From positions 46,271 to 110,270 of IMG/VR virus record IMGVR_UViG_3300021087_000857: a stretch of DNA of 64,000 bases; one strand, given 5' to 3'. The position numbers and the translations under genes were made by a program. This stretch comes from a virus. A model generated the notes under the pieces. It ran no database searches. It saw nothing but the letters and a program-made list of their open reading frames with translations, and was not told where the DNA came from. Position 1 is the stretch's first letter; each line of letters starts with the position of its first letter. Positions 16,549 to 26,061 of this stretch are shown piece after piece.

Positions 16549-17649
16549 ATGAATTGGTATAGACAGATACATAAATTACAAATAGATATAACAAGTCATT
16601 GTAATGCTAGATGTGGTGCTTGTATAAGAAATATAAATGGAGGTGCAACTCATCCAGGTTTAAAACTAACCCATTTTGATGTAGATGTTTGGAAACGTAT
16701 GGCTACCGAAGACACTAGAGGTTGGTGGGTTAGGCAGCTAACACTAAATGGAAATTGGGGCGATCCAATGATGCATCCTCATTTAGTAGAAATGTTAGAA
16801 ATATGGATTACTGCTCACCCGGAAACTTTTATATCTATTGCAACAAATGGAAGTATGCGTAGCACTAAGTTTTGGTCAGACCTTGCTACAATATTACGTA
16901 AAGGATCTCATCACAAAGTTGATTTTGCAGTAGATGGAATGGAAGACACGCATCATATATACAGACGAAAAACTGTGTTTTCTAAACTAAAAGAAAACAT
17001 AAAAGCATTTACAGATGCAAAAGGACAAGCAATTGCAGTAATGACAATGTTTGAACATAACAAACATCAAATAGAAGAAGTAAAAGAATTGGCAAGAGAA
17101 GTAGGTTGCAAACACTTTATTGCAAGAAGAAGTCATAGTGATCATATGCTTATCGAAGACGGTGACGAACAATACGAAATAAAAGGTTGGTATCCAACTG
17201 GAAATGGCGAGCATGTAATTGATAACGATACTCCGGAACTTGAACAAGACTTTCCCGAAAACGAACATCCACTAAGTGTAAATAGAGACAGAATATGGAT
17301 GAGAGCTAATGAACGTTTTGAAGAATTAAATGATAATCATATACCAAGTAAATGTCCTTGGAAAGATGAAGGGGAAGTACAAATAGACCCATGGGGTGTT
17401 GTATGGCCTTGTTGTCATGTAAGTTTATATGGCGGTGCTGGAGCATCAGAAAATATGTCTATAAAATTAAACTTTAATGAAGAAGCTGAACAAACTAATT
17501 TTATCGAAGAAGGAAAAGAATCAAACAGTTTGCATAATAGATCGTTAAAAGATATATTAAATAATCAATGGTATAATGATACACTTAATCATGCTATAAA
17601 AAATGCAGATTATGATGTGTGCAGACGTAGTTGTGGGATATGTAAATAA
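16549..17649 (+). CDS. radical SAM enzyme with C-terminal SPASM-like domain (array member 4)
   Basis: 366 residues, paralogue of the preceding gene. They share the same start pattern, C18/C22/C25, the LNGNWGDPMMHP segment, VDGMEDTHHIYRRKT, and a CPWKDEGEVQIDPWG...CC SPASM-like end. The last residues hold three Cys (CRRSCGIC), one more than its twin. It carries an extra acidic insert around 220-250. It overlaps the next gene by 1 nt (TAATG). The pair arose by tandem duplication and may act on related substrates. Confidence 0.88.
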   Translation: MNWYRQIHKLQIDITSHCNARCGACIRNINGGATHPGLKLTHFDVDVWKRMATEDTRGWWVRQLTLNGNWGDPMMHPHLVEMLEIWITAHPETFISIATNGSMRSTKFWSDLATILRKGSHHKVDFAVDGMEDTHHIYRRKTVFSKLKENIKAFTDAKGQAIAVMTMFEHNKHQIEEVKELAREVGCKHFIARRSHSDHMLIEDGDEQYEIKGWYPTGNGEHVIDNDTPELEQDFPENEHPLSVNRDRIWMRANERFEELNDNHIPSKCPWKDEGEVQIDPWGVVWPCCHVSLYGGAGASENMSIKLNFNEEAEQTNFIEEGKESNSLHNRSLKDILNNQWYNDTLNHAIKNADYDVCRRSCGICK

Positions 17650-18899
17650 TGTACGTTAATCCAATGTTAAATGATACACGCTATCCAACGTGCTTGGCAC
17701 CTTGGAATGCACTCACTATTAAATGGGGCGGTAATGTATTGCCTGACATTATATATAATGGCAAGTTTGGTAATATTACTAAACAAACATTACCAGAGTT
17801 ATTGAACAGTGAAGAAGCAATAGCATTAAGAAAATCACATGCAAGTAGAATAGTACCAGAGGCTTGTTTGGCTTGTACTAAAAAAGAGCAAAGTGGTAAA
17901 AGTCGTAGAATGTATTTTTGGGATAAACTAGACGAAGATGTAAAGCGTGGTAGTATTAAAAACAGTGTAGACAGTAAACCTGATATACGCTACTTAGACT
18001 TTACTATCAGTAACAAATGTAACCTAGCGTGTATACATTGTAATCCATTTGTTAGCACAGGTTGGACTAAAGATGGAAAGAAACTAAACAAAGAGAAGCC
18101 TGATTACTGGAAGCAAGCACAAATCGGCTATCATGGAGTTGAAGACATGTCATTCCTTGATAACTTGTTTGCTGATCCAGAATACTTTCGTAATTTACAA
18201 TGGGTAGCATTAAGAGGTGGAGAACCTTTATATGATGAAAGTTGTAAAGCAATATTACAATGGTTTATTGATCAAGGATTAGCAAAAAACATTATGCTAG
18301 ATATTAGTACAAATGCAACTGTATTTGATAACGACTTCCAAGAAATATTTAAACATTTTAAACATATTGAATTGCTTATTAGTATTGAAGCAGTAGATGA
18401 ATTATACAGTGTAGTACGTGGCGGATCGTATACATTTGAACAGTTAGAAGAAAACATAGAAAAGTTTTACACATACAATAATATTGAAGTTGTGTTTGCA
18501 GTAACAGTTATGCTAACAAATGTATTTGGATTAGATAAAGTATGGAACTGGTTTAAAGAAAAACACATGCATAGAGCAAGTATAAGCATGAGCAACGTAG
18601 TAGTAAATCCTACATACCTCAATATTGCATACATGCCGGAGGTGTTAAAGTATATTATGTATGATAAATTACTACAGATACCAGATCAAAGCATTTGGCC
18701 TAAAGGAAGTTATCATGCAGATGAGATACATTATCAAACAGGTATCCATGCTATTAGAGATGGATTACAAGTCGAAGTAGATGAAGTAGAACAAGAAAAG
18801 CAATGGAAGTGGTTTGTTAAGTATACGAAAGACTTAGACAGATTACGTGGCACAGATACATTTGCACTAATAAAGGAATTAAAATTATACAATGAGTAA
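17649..18899 (+). CDS. radical SAM protein with degenerate N-terminal twitch-like domain (array member 5)
   Basis: 416 residues. The core motif is CNLACIHC near 121-128 and the GGEPL motif is present. In the N-terminal domain only one early Cys (C15) and the CLAC pair near 77-80 remain. The adjacent CC pair of its paralogues is replaced by a VLPDII stretch, so the auxiliary cluster may be lost or altered. The DRLRGTDTF ending is kept. It overlaps the PLP enzyme gene by 8 nt. Confidence 0.87.
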   Translation: MYVNPMLNDTRYPTCLAPWNALTIKWGGNVLPDIIYNGKFGNITKQTLPELLNSEEAIALRKSHASRIVPEACLACTKKEQSGKSRRMYFWDKLDEDVKRGSIKNSVDSKPDIRYLDFTISNKCNLACIHCNPFVSTGWTKDGKKLNKEKPDYWKQAQIGYHGVEDMSFLDNLFADPEYFRNLQWVALRGGEPLYDESCKAILQWFIDQGLAKNIMLDISTNATVFDNDFQEIFKHFKHIELLISIEAVDELYSVVRGGSYTFEQLEENIEKFYTYNNIEVVFAVTVMLTNVFGLDKVWNWFKEKHMHRASISMSNVVVNPTYLNIAYMPEVLKYIMYDKLLQIPDQSIWPKGSYHADEIHYQTGIHAIRDGLQVEVDEVEQEKQWKWFVKYTKDLDRLRGTDTFALIKELKLYNE

Positions 18900-19797
18900 C
18901 CCAGATTTTGGAAAGACAGGAAACAGTGTATGGAACCAACCATACATGGATCACCTCAATGAAACATTCTTTCCTAACATAGATATATCAACACTGGCAG
19001 ACGAATCTAACATAATGTTAGACAGATATCAAGGCTGGATTGAAAGCAGTAAACTAAACAACTTTACTGGACTAGATGCATTTCCTTATAGGTTTGCAAG
19101 TGTAGGTACTACACAAACGCTAGACTGGTGGCACTACTATTGTTCAGTGAACAACCTTAACCTCAAAACATTTAGAGGTGAGTATCCATATAACAGAGAC
19201 GCATTGTTACACACAAATTTAGAATGGGGCGACAGTATTGATGACAAAGGATTAACACAAGGCGATGCAGTATTAGTAAGTGTACCATTCAGTGGTACTG
19301 GTAGAGTTCCAGAGCGTTTTGATGATATGATTAAAATATGTAATCAACTAAACATTCCAGTGTTGGTTGATTGTGCATGGTTTGGTACTTGCTTTGACAT
19401 AGATATAAACTTAGACGAGCCTTGTATTAAAATGGTAGCATTTAGTACTACCAAAGGATTAAGTTGTGGTAATTGGCGTGCGGGTATTACATTCTCACGC
19501 ATCAACGAAGGTAGCCTAGAAGTGCAAACAGATTGGAATCATGGAAACCATCTCAACACTGCAATTGCTAATAGGCTTATGGAAAAGTTTTCACCAGATA
19601 CTATTCCTAAAAAGTATATGGACTCACATGTAGCAATATGCGATCATTATGGATTTGAAATGACAAACACCATACACATTGCACTAGCACCTAGACATAC
19701 AGAATATGATGAGTTTCACAGAGATGGAATATACAACAGAATTAATATTTCAAAAGCATTAAAGCGTTATAAAAACAAAGGAACCTTTTATGAATAG
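18892..19797 (+). CDS. PLP-dependent fold type I enzyme (aminotransferase-like)
   Basis: 301 residues. The likely PLP Schiff-base lysine is K188 in AFSTTKGLSCG. The strand-end aspartate that contacts the pyridine nitrogen is D160 in PVLVDCAWFGTC. A VGTTQTLDW segment near 71-79 fits the phosphate-cup region. It is shorter than typical aminotransferases (~380-420), lacking most of the small C-terminal domain. Transamination, beta-elimination or cysteine desulfurase-like chemistry cannot be told apart. It is embedded with 8-nt overlaps on both sides in the array. Confidence 0.75.
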   Translation: MSNPDFGKTGNSVWNQPYMDHLNETFFPNIDISTLADESNIMLDRYQGWIESSKLNNFTGLDAFPYRFASVGTTQTLDWWHYYCSVNNLNLKTFRGEYPYNRDALLHTNLEWGDSIDDKGLTQGDAVLVSVPFSGTGRVPERFDDMIKICNQLNIPVLVDCAWFGTCFDIDINLDEPCIKMVAFSTTKGLSCGNWRAGITFSRINEGSLEVQTDWNHGNHLNTAIANRLMEKFSPDTIPKKYMDSHVAICDHYGFEMTNTIHIALAPRHTEYDEFHRDGIYNRINISKALKRYKNKGTFYE

Positions 19798-20932
19798 GCT
19801 ACCTGCTAACGCATGTGCTTATCCATTTAAAGCAGAAATGCTTATGCATGGACAACCTGCAACTCCGTGTTGTAGATTCCATACAAGATTTTTGCCAGAC
19901 GATAAAAGTTTTACTGAAATACGTGAAACTATGATGCGTAATGAATGGCACCCAGGTTGTTATAAATGTAAGTCAGATGAAGAAGTAAAAGGTAGCAGTA
20001 TGAGAACTGATGCAGATGAATTCTTTGATGACTTTACAGATACAGTACGTTTAGAGTATTTAGAAATAACTGTAGGTAGACTTTGCAACTTAGCATGTTT
20101 AAGTTGTGGAGCAGAGTTTAGTCATACATGGGACAAGGATGAACTTGCATTGGGTATAAGTGACGAGGCCAAAATTGAGAAGTTAAAAGAAGTACAAGAA
20201 TATGATTTAGATAATTTAGATTTAGACAAACTAAAGCATGTTAAGTTTATTAAAGTAACAGGTGGCGAGCCGTTCTTACATAGACAGTTTTTAAACCTAG
20301 TTGTTAGACTAGCAGACAGTGGAATAGCAGAACAGATTGACTTAGAGATATTTACGAACTGTACATGGTTTCCAAAGAAACTTGAGCTTGATGCATTGTT
20401 AAAATTTAAGCGTATACAACTAAGTCCTAGTATTGATGGTGTAGGCACTACAAACGACCTTCTACGTTACCCTAGTAAGTGGGAAAATATAGAAGCTACA
20501 CTTGACAAGTGGATAGAAGTAAAAGACGCTACAGGACGCTTAAAAATAGCTACAGCCACCACTGTAAGCGTTATTAACGCTCCACAGCTACATGAGTTTA
20601 TACATTGGGCAAGAGTGCATAAAGGCATAGGAGTAATGCTACAAACAGTATATGAACCTCATTATTTAAGTGTAGAGCATTGGGGCAACGCATATAGGAA
20701 ATTATTAAAATTAACAGTAGACCAACAATACATGGGTTTTAATAAAAATGAAAGTAAATTTAGTGCTAGTTATAAATTATTAAATAACTTATGTTCAGTA
20801 GTAACTAACGCACAACAAGATAAGACAAAAGATTATATTGTGGAATTAAAAAGAATATTAGCACACAGAGGCCAAGACATAAGCATGGCTCCTAAGTTTG
20901 CAAATATATTAAGGCACATGAATTATGATTGA
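19790..20932 (+). CDS. radical SAM protein with N-terminal twitch-like domain (array member 6)
   Basis: 380 residues. Auxiliary cysteines are an early Cys in NACAYPF, a PCC pair and CYKC; the core motif is CNLACLSC in TVGRLCNLACLSCG, with TGGEPF. The N-terminal motif differs from the FCxLPF form of its relatives, and the block after CYKC is rewritten (SSMRTDADEF). It overlaps its neighbours by 8 nt on each side. Substrate unknown. Confidence 0.88.
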   Translation: MNRLPANACAYPFKAEMLMHGQPATPCCRFHTRFLPDDKSFTEIRETMMRNEWHPGCYKCKSDEEVKGSSMRTDADEFFDDFTDTVRLEYLEITVGRLCNLACLSCGAEFSHTWDKDELALGISDEAKIEKLKEVQEYDLDNLDLDKLKHVKFIKVTGGEPFLHRQFLNLVVRLADSGIAEQIDLEIFTNCTWFPKKLELDALLKFKRIQLSPSIDGVGTTNDLLRYPSKWENIEATLDKWIEVKDATGRLKIATATTVSVINAPQLHEFIHWARVHKGIGVMLQTVYEPHYLSVEHWGNAYRKLLKLTVDQQYMGFNKNESKFSASYKLLNNLCSVVTNAQQDKTKDYIVELKRILAHRGQDISMAPKFANILRHMNYD

Positions 20933-22163
20933 TAAAGAAAAATTAAAACAAAGTAGCACATTTTGTATGTTACCGTTCATGCACATTTACGGAACAGCAG
21001 GAGGTGACATAGTGCCGTGCTGTGAAGCACAAGAAGTACCATTGAATGATCCAGGTGAGACAGCTCTTGAAAGCTGGAACAATGAAAACTATAAAGAGCT
21101 AAGACGAGCTTTGGCCAAGGACGAAAGACCAGAACGCTGTGCAGTGTGCTGGCATAACGAGGATAGTGGGATAGTAAGCAATCGTCAACAATGGGAACAA
21201 GACAACTGGAATGAATTTGCTGATATTATTGAAGTGAATGATGACTACAGTGTAAACAATCCACCTATATGGATTGAACTTAAAGTAAGTAATTTTTGTA
21301 ACTTAAAGTGTATAATGTGTAGCACACATAGTTCTTATAAACGTGTAAAGGACTTAGACATTATAACAAAGTACCAAGATAGTGGACACGAAACAAGATT
21401 ACTTAGACCAACTACTTTGTTTGACTCTTTAAATGAGTGGCCAGAATTATGGGAACATGTACACACCTTACAGTTTACAGGTGGTGAGCCTATTATTAAT
21501 CAAGAACACTATGATTTGTTAGAGTCAATTCCACAACATTTAAAGCATAAAATAAAATTACGTTATGCTAGTAATTTAAGTCATATAAAATTTAAAAAGT
21601 ATGATCTAGTTAAAATTTGGAATGAATTTAAAACTGTTAATATTAAAATAAGTATGGACGGTGTAGGAGATGTGTATAACTTTATCCGTCAAGATGGTGA
21701 TTGGGATAATGTATATGCTAACATGATGGTACTTGACAGTGAGCCAACAATAGACGTGGCAGCTGGTATTACAATTCAAGCTCATAATATATACCATATG
21801 CCTGAGTTCTATGCTTTTTGGAAAAACAGTGATGTTAAACTTAGGTTCATTACTGCTAATATTTTACAAACACCAAGATACTTAGCACCAAGTGTATGGC
21901 CAGAAGAATACAGAGAAGCCATTATTAATAAACTAAAGGGTGCTTTAGATGAACATCCTGAAATGCAAAAATTCATTACGTATATGGAAAACAATCAACC
22001 TAATATACGTGACTATGCAAAGATGAGAAAGTATAACAGAGATATAGAAGCACGATATCCAAAAGAAGTAACGTTAGCATCAATGCTTGACAAACACTTA
22101 AACATGCAACCAGAGAATATGGAAGCAGTGCATAATAGATTATTGAAAGCAGAAAATAAATGA
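20925..22163 (+). CDS. radical SAM protein with N-terminal twitch-like domain (array member 7)
   Basis: 412 residues: FCMLPFMH start, CC pair, CAVCWHNED with a following SNRQQWE block, core motif CNLKCIMC and TGGEPI. The C-terminus has extra residues after the usual end of the family. Its stop codon overlaps the ATG of a 58-residue gene (ATGA). Substrate unknown. Confidence 0.88.
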   Translation: MIDKEKLKQSSTFCMLPFMHIYGTAGGDIVPCCEAQEVPLNDPGETALESWNNENYKELRRALAKDERPERCAVCWHNEDSGIVSNRQQWEQDNWNEFADIIEVNDDYSVNNPPIWIELKVSNFCNLKCIMCSTHSSYKRVKDLDIITKYQDSGHETRLLRPTTLFDSLNEWPELWEHVHTLQFTGGEPIINQEHYDLLESIPQHLKHKIKLRYASNLSHIKFKKYDLVKIWNEFKTVNIKISMDGVGDVYNFIRQDGDWDNVYANMMVLDSEPTIDVAAGITIQAHNIYHMPEFYAFWKNSDVKLRFITANILQTPRYLAPSVWPEEYREAIINKLKGALDEHPEMQKFITYMENNQPNIRDYAKMRKYNRDIEARYPKEVTLASMLDKHLNMQPENMEAVHNRLLKAENK

Positions 22164-22336
22164 ATCGTAAATTAAAAATTAGTGGCGCTGAAGTGCCTGC
22201 ATACGACATAGCAATTATATTAAAAGTAGCGACTAAATGTCCTGGAAAATGGAAACTAACAGACATGGAAACTGGAGAGGAATATATTGGACAATTACCC
22301 ACTGAAGAAGATACACATCACTGGAAAAAAATATAG
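22160..22336 (+). CDS. small protein in the array, unknown function
   Basis: 58 residues, starting on an ATGA overlap with the previous stop and ending directly before the next ATG, so it is almost certainly translated. The sequence has a beta-rich look, with a single Cys (ATKCPGKWKLTD) and METGEEYIGQL. It ends HHWKKI. It is the smallest free-standing gene in the array. It could be a peptide substrate or a small accessory domain; there is no direct evidence for either. Confidence 0.6.
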   Translation: MNRKLKISGAEVPAYDIAIILKVATKCPGKWKLTDMETGEEYIGQLPTEEDTHHWKKI

Positions 22337-22621
22337 ATGATTAAAGTTTTCTTTATAGCAAAAATGAAATCACCAATGCCAAGTGAGTATTTACAGATGA
22401 GTAAAAAGATGAGAGAACTAGCAGAAGCTCATCCTGGCTTTATAGATATTACTAGTGAAGAACATGGTGACATTGAGATTACTATTAGTAGTTGGCGTAG
22501 TAAAGAAGATGTAATGGATTGGGCCAATAACCCAGAACATATGAAAGCAAAACAAAGATCAAAGGAATGGTACGAATGGGTACGAGGAATACATGTAGAG
22601 GCAGTAGATGAAAAAAGGTGA
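22337..22621 (+). CDS. ABM-like (antibiotic biosynthesis monooxygenase fold) protein
   Basis: 94 residues matching the small dimeric ferredoxin-like fold of ABM and heme-degrading proteins. Visible parts are an N-terminal strand (KVFFIAKMK), a helix with MSKKMRELAEAHPGFI, a strand with ITISSWRSKEDVMDW, and the helix NNPEHMKAKQRSKEWYEWV. Members include cofactor-free monooxygenases and many of unknown role. It starts immediately after the preceding stop and overlaps the next gene by 14 nt. Confidence 0.7.
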   Translation: MIKVFFIAKMKSPMPSEYLQMSKKMRELAEAHPGFIDITSEEHGDIEITISSWRSKEDVMDWANNPEHMKAKQRSKEWYEWVRGIHVEAVDEKR

Positions 22622-23894
22622 AAAAGATTGGGATTATCAATTCGTAAGTGATTGCGAAATTGTAAATGTTTTTATACCAAAGAACACACATCTTAGTGGC
22701 TATGAAGAATTAAAACAAAAACTACAAATGCTACAACAAGTAGAATGTGATAATCACTTGACATCAAGTATAGTTAACTTGTATAATACTAGTAGCATTA
22801 GTTGGATAGAACATGTTAGAAAAATGGGACACAAGTATGTTGCATTTTGGTTTGATGGATGTTGGCCTAAAACAGATGGAATTGAAAAGAAAATATTAAC
22901 TTATATAAATCGCTTAGAAAAAAATGATTGGATTACAGCAGTACATCCAAAGTATGTGGATAGTTTAATGTTATTAAACATAGATGAATTCATAGCCTGG
23001 CCTGCCAAAGCACCAAACTTTGGAAGGTATGACTTTTGGGCTGAAAATTGGCTAGGAGATTCAACAGTAGAATTAAGTAAAACTATAGAAAGAAACATTG
23101 TAGTGGGTGCTCCAAGAACAGATCCAGTTAACTTTTTAAATGGATTAATGAACAAAAAGTATACTGATCATACGATAGCAAGAGGGGCCAGAGTTATTAT
23201 TAAACGTAAGAATATACCCAGTAGTCCTATCTATTTTGTTAATACAGAGCCCAGTAGTCCTACAGTAGCAGACCCTATAAAAAACAGTATATTTGAGCAA
23301 TATGTGGGTGCTACAGCCGGGTTTAAACTGCTATATTACGCTTATACGTACGGTTTAGATATAGACAGTACAAAGTTCGTATGGTACGATTTCGACGCTT
23401 ACAGCGTTAAATTTAAGCGTCTAATGGTGGAAAAATGGGACGGTTTTGACTATCCAGCGTTTGTTAAGCAGTTTTGTGAAGATAATCCAGATGCAAATAC
23501 ATTATTGCTAAAACAAGTAGACAAACAATGGTTAAATATAGTAGAACAGTTCGGTGGAATGGATAATTGGTTAGATTTTTGGGTACAAGTAAAGCTATGC
23601 AAACACGAGTTTTTGGAAGTAGATCTTGTAAATGATCATCAACAAATAACAGATTTATTAGATAATGAATCAAGTACTTTCTTTTGGGCAAGCAATATAT
23701 ACAGTTATGTATTGCTAAAAGTTATGAGTGAGCCTTTTAAACTAGAAACTAGTTTTGCTGACTTAATAATAAGATTGCAACAAATAAACAAGTGCTGGTT
23801 CTCTGGAACTGATCCAAATGATAACGATTTAACGTGTGATGTTAAATGGGTGCTTGGATACAGTACCAACGATAGTATAGGAATGGGAATATAA
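22608..23894 (+). CDS. large unknown protein, tandem paralogue 1
   Basis: 428 residues with no recognised family. It shares blocks with the next protein: KYVAFWFDGCWP near 75-86 versus KVAVIWAEGSWP; PIYFVNTEP versus VYILNTES; and VWYDFDAYSVKFKRLMVEKW versus VWADYSPFAVAWMEILVREW. The WPKTDGIEKKI...NDWITAVHP region looks like a glycosyltransferase-type alpha/beta half, but no DxD could be fixed. It overlaps its twin by 1 nt. Confidence 0.65.
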   Translation: MKKGEKDWDYQFVSDCEIVNVFIPKNTHLSGYEELKQKLQMLQQVECDNHLTSSIVNLYNTSSISWIEHVRKMGHKYVAFWFDGCWPKTDGIEKKILTYINRLEKNDWITAVHPKYVDSLMLLNIDEFIAWPAKAPNFGRYDFWAENWLGDSTVELSKTIERNIVVGAPRTDPVNFLNGLMNKKYTDHTIARGARVIIKRKNIPSSPIYFVNTEPSSPTVADPIKNSIFEQYVGATAGFKLLYYAYTYGLDIDSTKFVWYDFDAYSVKFKRLMVEKWDGFDYPAFVKQFCEDNPDANTLLLKQVDKQWLNIVEQFGGMDNWLDFWVQVKLCKHEFLEVDLVNDHQQITDLLDNESSTFFWASNIYSYVLLKVMSEPFKLETSFADLIIRLQQINKCWFSGTDPNDNDLTCDVKWVLGYSTNDSIGMGI

Positions 23895-25315
23895 TGGGTT
23901 CACAATTAAGACTAACAATGAGAGAAAAAGAAATATGTCACTTATCAATGCAGGAAGTGATGTGTAGAGAAATTGAAGAACAAGCATCAGATAATTATAT
24001 ATCTGTGTTAAAGATGGGAACAGATTGGAATATCAATCTTGCTACAGATGGATCTTTTATACATGGAGTTAGACTAGATGACTTAGAACAAACATTAAAA
24101 GATTTAAAACATTTTGGATTTAAGGTAGCGGTTATTTGGGCAGAGGGCAGTTGGCCACATGACAGTGCTATTGACGAAGAAATATTAAAATCAGTAGAAG
24201 AATGGGATAAAGAAGACTGGGGATGTGCAGGGCATATCTTAGATAGACCAGGAAGACAAAATCCTATATTTCATCATCAATGTGTTATTATTAACTTGCG
24301 AAAACTTACAAGAATTATAGAATGTAGAGTACGTGAGTATGAAGCAAGTCCTGAACACTTCCATGATGATTATACTCCTAAATGGATTCAACCTGCATCA
24401 GAAAACTATATACCAAATAGTAGTTGGAAAAGTCACCAAGAAGCAAAAAAACCATATAACTTATTCAATCGTATATTACGATCATCGTTAGATGTAGGAC
24501 TAAAAGTTTTTAACTTAGATTATAACATAAGAAATTTTAAAGTATGTACGTATCCCGAAGATGATATTAAATGGACAGAAGGTGAGATAGTTAAAACATA
24601 CGAACATGCAGATCGTATATGGAATATAAAAGATCAATATGAGGATAAAGTTCCACTACTTGAATTTAAAATACAAGACTCATGTGTTGTATATATTCTT
24701 AATACAGAATCAGCACCACATGTAATTGTAGACGATATACAAGTAATGGTATGTCCATGTAGTGGATTGCATCAATTTAAATATATAGAAAAAAGTTTAG
24801 ATGTAATGGAACTAATAGTATGGGCAGATTATAGTCCTTTCGCTGTTGCTTGGATGGAAATTCTAGTACGAGAATGGGATGGAAAAGACTTTATGAAATT
24901 CTTTGAAACAAACAAACATAGATTACAGTTTGATGGTACATTTGAACTTGGAGAAAACACACATGGTCCAATTGGAACATGGGAAAAGTTTATGGCCAGC
25001 TTTGATAGTCAAGAGCAGTGGCTAGAAGTGTGGGGCAAGATACAAAATTTAGAACATCAATTTGAAGCAGTCAACCTAATAGAAGATTCTAATAAGATTA
25101 TAAAGTTGATACCACATAATAAAAATGTATTACTTCAATGTAGCAATATATTTTTATACGAATCAAATTACTTTAGTAAAGGGTTAGATACTTTATTTAA
25201 CGGTATTTCATACATAAGAAATGTACAGAACATTTCAAATAAAGTTTATTTTAATGGTGACATGAACGGAAGCTATTATAATATGGCAAATATGAATAGG
25301 CGAAAATTGATATGA
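23894..25315 (+). CDS. large unknown protein, tandem paralogue 2
   Basis: 473 residues, related to the preceding gene over its whole length. The first half has CAGHILDRPGRQNPIFHHQC followed by INLRKL, which resembles the acceptor-side part of some glycosyltransferases. The second half has WADYSPFAVAWMEI and VREWDGKDFMKFF. It is longer than its twin by an N-terminal extension and a middle insert. It overlaps the oxygenase gene by 4 nt. Function unknown. Confidence 0.65.
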   Translation: MGSQLRLTMREKEICHLSMQEVMCREIEEQASDNYISVLKMGTDWNINLATDGSFIHGVRLDDLEQTLKDLKHFGFKVAVIWAEGSWPHDSAIDEEILKSVEEWDKEDWGCAGHILDRPGRQNPIFHHQCVIINLRKLTRIIECRVREYEASPEHFHDDYTPKWIQPASENYIPNSSWKSHQEAKKPYNLFNRILRSSLDVGLKVFNLDYNIRNFKVCTYPEDDIKWTEGEIVKTYEHADRIWNIKDQYEDKVPLLEFKIQDSCVVYILNTESAPHVIVDDIQVMVCPCSGLHQFKYIEKSLDVMELIVWADYSPFAVAWMEILVREWDGKDFMKFFETNKHRLQFDGTFELGENTHGPIGTWEKFMASFDSQEQWLEVWGKIQNLEHQFEAVNLIEDSNKIIKLIPHNKNVLLQCSNIFLYESNYFSKGLDTLFNGISYIRNVQNISNKVYFNGDMNGSYYNMANMNRRKLI

Positions 25316-26061
25316 TACACTACAATAATTTAGCATGGTGGGAAGAGCCTAATGAAGAAACAATAGAATACTTTGAAACATGGGAAAATTTTAAAACAAA
25401 TCCTGCATCAGCGGATAGCAATCAACTAGATACAACAGATCTAAATAACATAATGGACAACACTAATGTTCCATGGGTTACTATGCCAGATATACCTGTG
25501 CCGTGGAAAGACATACATTCTGAAGCAATAGCATTATTAGAAACTGAATGTTTTTCATTACATAGAGCAGTAGGCAGTGGCGGCTGGTTAAGTCTGTGTG
25601 TGCATGGAATGAGTAGTGTGCATACAAATTGTCCAGAAGATTATAACTTACCAGATGAGGCTGAATATGAATTAAGTGATTGGACTGATATTAGTAAATT
25701 TACACCACGTACTAAAGAATGGATGCAAGATGAAATGTTGTATGAAAGATTTAGTCGTGTAAGATTTATGGCAGTATTACCAGGTGGTTGGATTATGCCA
25801 CATAAGGATACTGAAAAATTATCAGGCCTTGGTGCAACTAATGTTTCTATCAATAACCCAAAAGGTTGCGACTTAGTAATGGAAGAATATGGAACATTGC
25901 CATATGAGAATGGGCTTGTAGTAAAGATTAATACAGGACACAATCATGCAGTATGGAATCGTAGCAACGAGCCACGTATACATATGATATTTGACGGTGA
26001 TCCAAGCAAGCAATTTAAAAATAAAGTAAACGAAAACTATGCCAAGATGTTCAATATTTAA
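25312..26061 (+). CDS. aspartyl/asparaginyl beta-hydroxylase-like 2OG oxygenase
   Basis: 249 residues. The jelly-roll core carries PGGWIMPHKDTEKL, giving the HxD iron ligands (H-K-D), then INNPKGCDLVMEEYG, and the distal segment HNHAVWNRSNEPRIHMIF with His and the Arg that holds 2-oxoglutarate. This order fits the Asp/Asn beta-hydroxylase family, which hydroxylates amino acids in peptides or free. It overlaps the radical SAM gene behind it by 23 nt. A peptide or amino-acid substrate is therefore suggested, not shown. Confidence 0.8.
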   Translation: MIHYNNLAWWEEPNEETIEYFETWENFKTNPASADSNQLDTTDLNNIMDNTNVPWVTMPDIPVPWKDIHSEAIALLETECFSLHRAVGSGGWLSLCVHGMSSVHTNCPEDYNLPDEAEYELSDWTDISKFTPRTKEWMQDEMLYERFSRVRFMAVLPGGWIMPHKDTEKLSGLGATNVSINNPKGCDLVMEEYGTLPYENGLVVKINTGHNHAVWNRSNEPRIHMIFDGDPSKQFKNKVNENYAKMFNI

